A stretch of 64,000 nucleotides of DNA from Tachypleus tridentatus. Taxonomy: Eukaryota > Arthropoda > Merostomata > Xiphosura > Limulidae. The translations under genes were made by a program, and so were the position numbers. How positions within the stretch are numbered: position 1 is the stretch's first letter; each line of letters begins with the position of its first letter. This document shows positions 10,701 through 22,700 of the stretch, one piece after another. The stretch spans positions 73,872,447-73,936,446 of the forward strand of contig NC_134835.1 of assembly GCF_004210375.1 (NCBI RefSeq), read 5' to 3'. A model generated the notes under the pieces. The model saw nothing but the letters and a program-made list of their open reading frames with translations. It was not told where the DNA came from and did not search any database.

Positions 10701-13700
10701 TGGGAGTTACAAGCTGTTAAGGAGAACCTTGGCTCCCGATTAATTAAGCTAACCAGAAACCTTTCCAGTGAACTATCTGCTCTCTCCTCTGACTAGTTTG
10801 GTTTGTTTGGAATTAACTGAAAAGCTACACAATATGTTATCTGTGCTTTGCCCACAACGGGTATCGAAACCCGGTTTCTAGTGGTGTGAGTCCGTAAATA
10901 TACCGTTGTGCCACCGGGAGACCCTCTGAGTAGTTATCGTCACAACTTACTAAATCTGATTTGCTAGGAAACTGTATTCTATGTTTACAATTTATTAACT
11001 GTGGTATTTTAAAATAGTGTTATTGTTTCTATTTCTCATATATGAATTTGTTTCATGTAAATAGTTTACAACATCTTTAAAAATAAAAGTTCATGTTTAT
11101 AATTGTTTTAAATGTCCTAAAATCTCTCTCTTTGAAGAAATACCCTCACCTCTGTAGTCCTTATGTGAATTTAGTTCTGGCGTTAATAGCTTATTGTAAA
11201 TATCTCGTGTTAAAACTCGAGTATCAATTTTAAGGGTTAAAATTAAACTTACTCTAAAAGTTAAAGTAATAAGCTGAAACAGAACCAAGAGATAAAAACC
11301 AAGAAAGTGAATACTTATAGATTATTATTTTGTGTGGATATAATACTGTACTATACTGATCCATATAAACTGTAGCCACCTCTTCATCTCCCACCTGTTT
11401 CCTATTTGCTGAACAAACCCATGATCACTCGATTAAGTGTAGCCTTACTGCTGTTTTCTGTGAGTGGCTTTGTGTTTGAGAAACTAGAAAATAAATGATT
11501 TATTTTATTTTTGGTTTAATCGTAGGCCTCAAAGGTTACTAAAACAGGAAGGAAACTGCGTCAAATTTCCTTTGAAATGCGTGTATTCGGATATCAAACT
11601 GCTTCACAGCTAGAACTGGATTCTTTTATTCTCTTTATTAAAAATGCTACTTTGAGGGTAAGATTTTTTGAATGACAATTTTTATTTATAGAAAATGCAT
11701 AATAATATTGTATAAAGTTTAAAGTTTGTTATTTTCGATCAAGGAAGAGAAAAGTATTTAATGGTTAATAAGAGTTTACATTTCAAAGTTTTATTGCTGC
11801 TCTTTTGAGAATGATCATAACAACAGATTACAAAAGAAATAAAAACAGCCCTAAGACTCACAGAAAACAACAACAGCAAAACACTAAAGTCTTTATTGTT
11901 GTTTTTTTCTATCACGAGGGATTTACACGTTAAACATAGACCAGACAAAATAAATCGACTAATGAATACCAGTAGTATATAAAATCTGGTGAAACTTAGT
12001 TGAATAGACGGAAACTGTCTGTTGTATAAACACAAGTGTAGAGGACGACGTTTCCAAAATCTTCCACCTTTCGTCTTTATCACTTTCGAAACGTCGTTCT
12101 TTGAGTTTATACAACAGATAGTTTCCGTCTATTCAACTACATTTCACCAATAACACTGCCTAAGCATGCTAACATATAATGCATAAAATCTGGTTGTACT
12201 CATAAGGATAATTTAGGTTGTTAGGAAAACAACATGTGATGTTAAACTTATCAGTTTGAGCAGTAAGTTTGTTAGAAATTATCTAAGGCAGATAAAGGTA
12301 TAACAAGGTACTATTAAAATAGGATTATATTTTATATTTAACTAGCAAAGTGTACTCGACTTTGCTCGGGTGATTAGATTGATAATGTGTGTATTCTGAA
12401 CCTATTTTAACATTAAAGTATCACCTATATATCTTTGTTGCGAAGTGACATGACATAAAAGTCATTATTTGAACACATTGTTACCAAAACGCAATGGCTT
12501 TTCTATATATTAGAAGTTATTATACAAGGAATCACTTATTTTCTCTGTGGGTTTTCTCCAGCTTACTTCATTAAAATGACGTGCACGCCTATGCATGAAC
12601 GCATGTGGACAAGATAAGTAATAATACCCAGCTGCAAACCTTGAGGGTTCGTTGAGTGTGGGTGCAAAATGTCATATTTGTATTCTTTGATAGATTGTTT
12701 AGACAGAGTATTCATGATGAAACTTTGTAGAATGGACGGCAACTGCCTATTGTGGAGACACAAGTGTAGAGGACAACGTTTCGAAAGTCTTCCACCTTGA
12801 TGACCTGAAAACAAAAGGCGGAAGACTTTCGAAACGTCGTCCTCTACACATATGTCTCCACAACAGGCAGTTGCCGTCCATTCTACAAAGTTTCGTCATA
12901 TTTCTAGTTTATTTTCTTTTGGAGCTATGGCGCTCACAAGCATGCGCACACATTCGCGCGTGTCTATCAATCTGGCTTTCTGTTATTTCTATTCGTATAT
13001 AAGGAATCACTTCTTTTCTATAAAGCTTTTCGTTAGCTTATCTTATTAAAAAGATGCACACAATAAATAATATAAGTAATAATTTGCAGGTACATACCTT
13101 CAGGATCCACTTCGTAAGCGTGCAATTTGTTTTCTACATTCGTTCCTCTTGGAGCTATGGCGGTCGCACACAGACTAACAAACACACCCTTTTATTATTA
13201 TAGAATAATGTATTATAAAACAGACGAAAACACTTTAAGTTTTAAAAAAACCTATTTATAATATGAGTTACAGTACACGCATACGTTAAATATTACGACG
13301 AAATATCCACCCTCAAATACTCACAAATCAAAAATACTGTGAAATCCTGAATGCAATGTTAAAGCAAAAAACAAAAAACTATCTATCTATCTATGTACTT
13401 TTCATTCTTCAAAGTTGTTTTCATTACTGGTATTGATTATAATGTCTAACACAGCACACGTGCCCTGACAAAGATTATTTTGCATTATTAGCCAGTAAAC
13501 CGAAATCTCCTAAGTTTATTGAACTTTGTAGGACATTAGTAGAATTACGGTAAGAAATATTGATAGTAATGAAACTGAATTAATGTTTCTAATAACTACA
13601 GGGTTTTTCCCTTATCATATATTTTATAGCATTGTTTAATTTGGTTTATAGATTTTAGTTAATTCATTTACAAATTTTATTTTGGTTCACCTCAATCTAG

Positions 13701-16700
13701 GCTGATTGCTTTTTAAGTTATTCTCTAATACCAATTAATAATATTTAAAGACAAGTTATAGCAGAAGAAAATTATAAGAGAAGGCTTCTGTTTCTATATA
13801 GAATTCCCCATGTTATTTCGTCTTAATATTGGAGCTTGTTGAAATTAATGGTTCATCGTGATCGATGGTGGCTTTTGTCATCTCCGATTTATAAACTGTA
13901 ATGTTGCTCCCAGAGAAAGCTACAGTTTTAAGGTTTTCTGGCTAGATGGTGTTATGTGATACACCTGTCATAGGAAAAGCCAATTTCACCAATGCGGTGG
14001 ACATTATAAAATGTATAAGAGTATAAACTATATTGATTTGCTGTATGCCGTTCTTGGAACTGTTTTTTCTGTCATCGACTATGATTACGCACTGTTGCCC
14101 AACATAATTTCTATTGCAAGAAGCTTCCACGAAAGACAGCAAAGTCACTGTTAAGTCAGACATTTTGATAAACTATATATAAACCCTCCACTGAATATGT
14201 AAATTTCTTTTAAATACTAGGTTTAGGTAAATGAAATACACAGAAATCCAAGGGTGTGCAGTAAAGTAGCTTTATAAGTATGTTGACAAAAGCATGTAAT
14301 GAACATCGACTTTATGATGGTTCTCCAGGACTGTTATGAACTTAGCCATGTGACTTTTTGCTTCACCTTGATATGATCACACATTCTTTTTTACTTTATC
14401 CTAACGTGGCTACATTTTTGGGGGATTTTGACCATATAAAGCAGGAATTTTATCGTGCATACATATTTTAATAAAGTAACTGATAGTAACTAAATGTATC
14501 TATTGTGTTGCTCTGCACTTGATGTTTACAATACCTTATATATGAAAAACTTGATCTCTATTGGAAAATCTTTTTTATTATTTCGTAATCGATAAAAGAA
14601 CATAGCTGTTCAGGAGTTTCGAAATACTATCCATTGTTGTAACAAATGTTTATCTCTCACTATAGTAACTTGGAATTGCCAGTGTACCGGTGGTTCCTAA
14701 ACTTTCGCAATGATTGCAGCAGTCCTGCATCTAGTCAAATATTATTTAGGCCGTTTTACATCCTTATATAGGTATGCTGCTCTTTTCCTGCCGAGGAAAT
14801 TTACTATATACATTACCCGGGCTTTACATGTCTTTGCTACTTTACTATAAGAATACCATTTATCATTAAATTGAGTAACAATACACATTTTTTCTTAGTT
14901 ATCATTAGTAAGTTGTTTGAGATTAATATAATAAATATTTTTGGCCATTTGTGTTGTGTTATGTCTTTCACAAGAGAAACGTAAAATAGATTACCAGTTT
15001 TTGGAGTGAAGACCTTTGCAAGGCACTGTAAATATTACAGTTATAAAACCTTTACAGCTAAAAAACAGACTATATTCAGCAACATAGTGTTTCGAACATT
15101 GGATCTCGTAAATTGCAGTCCAACACCGTAATCACTGAGCATGTCCGGCATGAATAATAAATTTTCTGAGAATTCTTAAAAGGATGCCTTAAGCATTTAT
15201 TTAATTTCGATAGCATTGTAAAGTTGCTCAGGATTTGGTAAATAGTGTGTTTAATACATTGTTTTCCGTTTCCTAGTTTATGCCTTAGACAAATGCAAGT
15301 TACTACAAGGAGCATTACATTACCTTACATATTTTTCCTACGATATACAAGTGAATATTATGACAAAACTGGAACACCTTTCCATAAAGATAACAGTTTA
15401 TTCTGATAGAGCTTTGAATGTTAAAATATTTACTTTAACTAGTTTCTTCATTGATGACCGTGAATTACTGGTGTCTGCGTTATTTCCTTTGTTTATGATT
15501 TTGTATGGCAAAGAGATGTTAGTAGACAGTGAATTCATAGAATATGTCAGTAGACAGTGAATTCATTTCCATAGACGTGAAACGTTCTTCTGAATTAATT
15601 TTGCATCTTATTTGTGGTTTTAGTGTAAACTGATAACACATTAAATAAAATAATAGCCCCAAGAGTTAGCGATGGGTAGTGATGACTAACTGCCGTCCCT
15701 CTAGTCTTACACTTCTACATTAGGAACGGCTAACGCAAATAGCAAATTTAAAACAAACAAACATCTAGAAGATTTAGAAGATAGATTTATTTTAATGTTT
15801 TAACAGTAGAATTTCACAGAAAACGATGAGAGCTGCGGTGCTGAAGTAACTGGAATGTGCTCATATGAAATTGCATGAATATCAGTTTTCTTCTCCAGTT
15901 GCATAAGGTATGCGAAAGCTGAAAAGGAGTTGTGACTGAAAGACTTATATTGGTAAATCCATACCCTATTGATATTAATGTGTGGTATAAAGGGACGGTA
16001 AGCAGGGTACACCTTGGGTTTTGTTTCCGTTATCCTGATCCCTAACTGGGTCCTGTTACAATATCCGGTAATGATCATGAATTCCTTCAAAGAAGTTTGG
16101 TTACATGTTCTGTACCATTTTTGAAAATATTTTCATCCATTTAACTGCAGAAAATGACATGAACTTGTTACAATTATCAAAATACACAAGCGTTTCAAAG
16201 AATGTCATCACGTACTTCCATTCTTCCATGGCTACTGTTCTTAGAGTTTTCTACAGTTGCTCTTTCTTTCACTGATATGTAATGGAAGAAAATTTGTATG
16301 GACGTGACTTATCGCGTATTTTAAGGTTAAGGTTCTTTTTTAATTATGTTATGAACTGCTTCCTGAAACGTATAAATATTTTTTGCCACTAATCTTTGTT
16401 CTTGTGGATTTTCACCTTATAGGCACAATCATGCCTAAAATGTCAGGCGATAAACATTTTTATAACTTTCTATCTGCTGAAAATATCTGCAGATTTCGAC
16501 ATAGGTGCCTGAATTTTGTAGGAGACATAAAAGTACCTGGAAAAATAGAGAGGGCTTATTCCCCTCAGCTTCTTGGTTGTTTCAAGACTTTGAACTTTGC
16601 TTACTACGGCGGAGGTACGACTTGTTGAAGATCTATTTCTGGATGATCCTGATGTTCCGAAGTGATCCATGTTCTTTTGTTTCTCAGTGTAATTAAGCAC

Positions 16701-19700
16701 AAGAGCGATCCTCGCCTTCGGAATTCTAAAACCCTGATCTGAACAGATCTTTATGAGCTAAGTATATTAATATTTTGCATTAAAATAGTTTCTATATAGC
16801 CTTTCCAAAACAGATAAATTTTTATTGGCATCACAATAAAAACGAAACATCAAAATGTATTTCTGATACACTCCATTCCACTGCAAGTATTTATTATCTG
16901 TCATTATTGAGTGACATGTTGATATGCATATTGAAACTTTTAATAGAACCTAGCTAACTCTCTGTATTACGAACTTAAATCTATCCTATTACGAACTTAA
17001 ATCTATCCTATGGGTCATAAAATGTCACTGTTATTAAGAAAGACTCACTGACAGAAAACGTATATCAGACTCCAACATCTATGGTCTCATACAATTCCAT
17101 GATCAAAAGCTATAAGCAGATTAAACTTTGCTCAAAGAACTATCTAGAAAGTCACCTAAGCGTTTTTAGTTGAACTTTGGACTGAATGTGAGAGATCTCA
17201 AGGACAGAGTTAGTTAGCTAAAGACTATGTGTATATATATGTTAAACGAAAACGTATTTCTAAGCATACTATACAAAAACATTAAAAATTTATACTAGAC
17301 ATACTCATATTTTATATTACAGATTTGTTTAACTTATTTCTAATAACAGCAATTATAAATAATAATTAATTAATAATTACCTTTATTAGACTGTATAAAC
17401 TGCTAAGCATGACAACAGTATACATATTTATTAATAAATATAGTTACAGTTTGCACACTTAATATTATTCTCTTTTTTTTCTGGCAACGTAAATTATCCA
17501 TTTCGTGCTTAAGTTCAGATATGAAATACAGTTAGCTTGCATTATTTTAAATACTGGAACTCCTGTCGCGTCTTACTTTAGAAGGTGCATTATTTCGTTC
17601 AATTTTCAATGTTAATCTTTTGAAATAATATAGACTTTGTGTCGAAACTAGTTGCGATGTTAGACTTTTTTGTAAGCCTTATTGTTTTTTTTTAAGTTCA
17701 ATATATTGTATTAAATTTTTTTAGTTGTGTTTGATTATTGTCAAGTTGATGGTAGTGTTACTTAATACAGTTACTGGTAAGTATCAGTCATGTCTTGAAA
17801 CGAAGTTCAAAGGTATACTCATTGTCCCAAAATGTAAAAAATCTACTCATTTGACACGTGATTCGCTACTTTTATGAATTGTTAACACACTTTCATATCA
17901 GTGAGTGCAACAATCGTGTTATTGTTTAAAGGTAATTTAGAAAATGAGTGTTTTTACGATAATCCATACGATAAACGTAAACAGGTACAAGCCAAGATTA
18001 CTAAAGAGTTCTCTGTGATATTTGTAAGGGCAAAGACCAGTTATAAATATCTGTAACGATTTAATTTGTTTAATGTATATAAAGAAATGGTGGTATTACA
18101 CAAAAAGATGTTTACCATCTGTTTCATCCACAAGGAACCTGCATAAGCTGGAAAGAAAAGTTAAATCGCGATTTAATAGTTGTGCATTAAATATCGTTTT
18201 TTATTAAAAGATTTTTATCATATGGAAACGCGACTCACATTCAGGCATTTACATAGAATATTTGAAGGGGGATCTAATTTGTGAGATCAAAAGTCAACAC
18301 ATATTGGGCGAAGCACAATTAGTATACAAAGCGTGTATAAAATGTGAGAAAAAATAGGTGTTGTGAGATTAAATCTGGAAGTAACGTTATATGAAATATA
18401 GTTTTATGAAATTGTTTTGCAATTCACATAAAGTCAACACACGTCCAATGAAAAGTTAAGTTACCATTTTCTTGTTACATTGCATCATGAACTACATTTA
18501 AATTAACGTATGTTTTATTGTAATGAAGTATTGTACTATCTACATGCTGAGTAGTTATTAATTGTTAAATTATATTACTAATTAAACAACTAGGTACAAC
18601 ACTAGTTTATTTTCTGTTTAAATTATTGGCTGTAATATACGTACATATATGCATTTCTGAAATAACATGTTAACGTGGCCCATTCATATGGGACGATTTT
18701 TATAAACAAGTTTCATACAGTTTCACAGTGGTACGTCTGCAAACTTATACCGCTAGAAACAAGGTTTCGATACCCGTGGTGGACAGAGCACAGATAGCTC
18801 ATTGTGTACTTTTGTGCTTAACTTCAAAACAAACAAATAACCAATCAATTAATATCGATAGCAGGGTCATAATGATTATATATTAAAGTTAGAGCACTTA
18901 GTCTTTCTTCAGTTTGTGTACACCTCAGGTAATTATTCAACTGCTGGAGAAAGACACCGGACGTTCACATGATCATGAACTTAGTGTCCGTGTGTCAAAG
19001 TTTCACTAACATAAAGAAACTTGGTACACTGAAAAAACGCTTTTAAGCAGTCAATCAGCAATCTTGGCCTGTCCAGGAGAGGTATAGAAAGTCAGCTTGT
19101 CTTCCATCGATGAAGTTCTTCATCAGAAATAGCCAAGATCTGGCAAATCTTCCCTGTAGAAATATAAAACCTGTCTGATCTCAGAGACAGAAAACTCTTG
19201 TGTGAGTTTTGATGGCCTAAGTTTCGGAATTAATGCTGCTTACTTTACATCAAGTCTTGGGGGAAAGATTACCGACAAAGGAATGGTTACTGTTTTCTCA
19301 AAGTAATCTTCCAATGATCTGTATTTTGCATTTGCACATTGGGTTTGTCGTTGGCTAACTCATGGCATGCTGACATTAATATTAGATTTGTTTACGGTAT
19401 TAATACAGTGATTGAAGATATGATATGAATTATCATCCATGCTCATTTTTTAGTGAAGTGAATTCTTTATGGTATTGTCTTATTAGGGAAACACCAGAAA
19501 CAATGTCTTGATTTGAGCCTTGAAAATTTACATACACTACTTTCAAATAGTGAAGAGAACGTTTGTAAAGCCACTAAACAAAACTGAATTGATAGGATTT
19601 CAGTATTTTTAGATAAATCATAGCATTTTTTATCTTCAGCAGCTCAGCTGTCGTTAAACATTTCTAAACTAACATCTCCATACACAATAACCTCACACAA

Positions 19701-22700
19701 GTGAAGTAAGAACCATGACATGAACAGAACATTTCTCAAACTTCAATATTCTTAATCCAATATGTAAATGTACAAGCAGTAGAAAACGTGATAAAACTTC
19801 TGCATGCTGGATGATAGATTTCCTTTAATAGTTCCCCAGTTTAGGAGATTCAATATAAATAGTTATTCCTTTAAACTGATCAGTACAATATCGTACTGGT
19901 AGAACTAAATGTGATTTTATAATAACAAGATTAAGTGAGAGACCCGCGCAATGAGTTCACAAGGTCTTGCTTTGCATATCTCGAATTTGGTTTTAGAAAC
20001 CAGATCTTTCGTCAGCTATGGTTGGTACTCTATTATACCCTTGAGTATCCAACTCATTTAGAGATAATCTAACATCGGTTAATATTTTTGTAATTGTACA
20101 TACAATCTATGTTGCTGTAATTCTCTGTAGCTTAACAAAGCCAATAAATCCTTCCGTAATTTAGTAGTTGCCATCTACAAAACAGAAACATATTAGTAAA
20201 TGTTCCACATTGTGAGAATATACCTCATAAGTAAGAACAGAGTATAATCCAGCATTTTTTACTTCATCAATAATTTTACTGGAATTACGTCATATCCTGT
20301 GAAAGTAATTATGTTATTTCATGAAAGTAAATATAAATATGTAGCATTTTCCCTTGGAATGATACAAATGATCTCTTAGTATTCCACCATTTTCGGTATA
20401 AGGTATAATTTTCCAGAAAATTGCCAGGATTGTTTCGGAAGAATTTACATCTTCATTATCGCCAGGAAATGCCAAGCCTTGCTTTTCCAAAACAAAATGG
20501 CACGAACAATTTGATGAGTAATATGCTTATTCTAAGTGAAACGTGATTGCAGGATGCCGTTGGCAATAATATCAATTATACTCGATAAGTGATATTCAAT
20601 GGAAACCTTCAAAGCATCAGTAGTCTGTTTATAATTACAAAAATAGACAAGCTTAGAATAGTCGTTTAAAGTATCACTGATTTTTACCCAGTTGTTAAAT
20701 GATTTGTTGATAAGTATTACTTTATTACGTCGACTATATACTGGAAGAAAAGTAGCACAAGGACCACAAAAACGCCATCCAAGTTTGGGCTCTACGATAA
20801 TTATGGGTGTTTTTCGAGCCAACTTATTCTAAACTTGTGGTTACACCCATTAGAAAAGGTGGTAGGAAAAAACTTGTGATGGTACTTCTAAAGATAGCAG
20901 TATTTTATCATGTAATAGATTAGAAACGTCTTAGTATCTAAGTGATTTTGTTGATATCAATAAATTTCCAGTGTTAATGCATGAACCAGTGACTACAGAA
21001 GTACCGTGACAAGTCTCTGATGAATCTGTAACAGGCGTAATGCAGTGCGATGATGATATTCTAAGAAGAGCAAAGTTATCAATGTTTGAAGCAGTTTACA
21101 TTCATCAACGACACCAGAGAAAGACTGAGATGATGACTAGGCTGTGCCATTAGAAGTATCTGAAAACAAAAATATGTAGCAATTCGTTATGACGAGAAAC
21201 CTACTTAAAGTAAAATTGTATTCTCAAGATGGCTGGTACGGGTATTAAAACTTTAATTAAAATAAAGTGCAGAATAACGTATCGACCTTCTTCGGTCATC
21301 TTCAGGTTAACAAAGAGAGTTTGCCACTAACCGTTGCCGGGCACATGTCTTAGGGACGAAAATGTAAACGGGTATACGGGACTGTAGAAGCGTTGCAGTT
21401 AGATGTTAGGTTATTAATTACTATTGACATAAAGGTGTTTCTTTATATTGGTTTAATTTTAGTTTGAGTTGTATAAGTAGAGCTTCTTTAATTTTACGTT
21501 TATTTATATTTGTTTCCCTACTTTGTATCTGGGTGTTTTCTACGGTTGTGTTGTGTTTATTTGATTCACATAAATGCGTAAAATTTCTTCACTGATAGCT
21601 GAAAAAAAAAAGTCCAAACAGCATTCTGCACCTACCACCATGTTTGACAGATGGAACTGTATTTGCCAGGTCATGAACAGTGTTGGGTTTCTGCCATACA
21701 TACAATTTATCATTTAACCTAAAATAGTTATATTTTTCTTCTCATCTGTCTATAACACTTTCTGCCATATTGTTGTATGGTTGTTGAAATGTTTACAGCC
21801 ACAGCCCATTCTCGATGTAGAACGCATTTTCATCAGTACTGGTTTCTTTCTTCCCACCGTACGATACAAGTCTTTTTGTGTAAGGTACGTGATATTGTCG
21901 AGGTGTTTACAGTTGCTGTTATTAAAGTCTGCAGCTCCTTCAGTGTTACGATTGGCTTGACAGTCGTAACTCTGACGAAATTTCTGCTTGTTCGAGTGCA
22001 GACTTTCTTAGGATAACTTGTTGTTGGCAATGATGAGGTGTTGTGACACAATTTCTATTTTTTCACAAAATGTTTTACAGCACTTAATGAAAAACTAAGA
22101 ACAATTAGTTATTTTCATTCTTCTCCGGAATTGTTCTTCTGAACAATCTTCTGTAGATAGTTTTTTTCACATTATTCTCAATATGTAACAGTAAACATAA
22201 TTTTAACTTTAAAAATACTCTGCTTAAATCATTACTGATGACTTTATATGACCAAAATAGTTGTACAGAGCCAGTGGTATTTACTTTAGGAGTGTAGTGA
22301 TGTAAAGACGGTAAAAGATGAGGAGATGAAGACTTTTGTGACATGTGTTTTCAATATTGTTTGTGTTATGTCATTAAATTGAGTAACACCTTTTTTCTTA
22401 GCTATCATTAGTAACTGGTTTAAGATTAATATAATAAATTTTTTGGCCATTTTTGTTGTGTTATGTATTTCACAAGAAAAACCTAAAATAATTTACCAGC
22501 ATTTGGGGTAAAGACCTCTGCAAGGCAATGTAAGTATTACATTATAAAACCTTTACAGTTTTTTTCACAAGAAAATAGCAAAAATGAATTAACAGCACGG
22601 GGGTGAAGGCTTTTGCAAGGCGCTATAACACAGATGTCAATGTACTTATTTTTAAAAGCGAAAGTTCATGAGAAGTTTGTTTACGAATCATGTGTAGCAA

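Noticed and set aside
12852-13049. 65-codon reading frame starting [12 protein letters not shown]
   Set aside because: It starts inside the right arm of a palindrome and reads across repeat units; no protein family resemblance.
16383-16700. Opposed frames of about 80 codons as a possible small gene
   Set aside because: Neither strand gives recognisable domains or splice support; the overlap suggests chance openness.
21777-22051. Opposed frames of 79 and 72 codons
   Set aside because: They lie within decayed Tc1-like sequence and lack family features in these frames.
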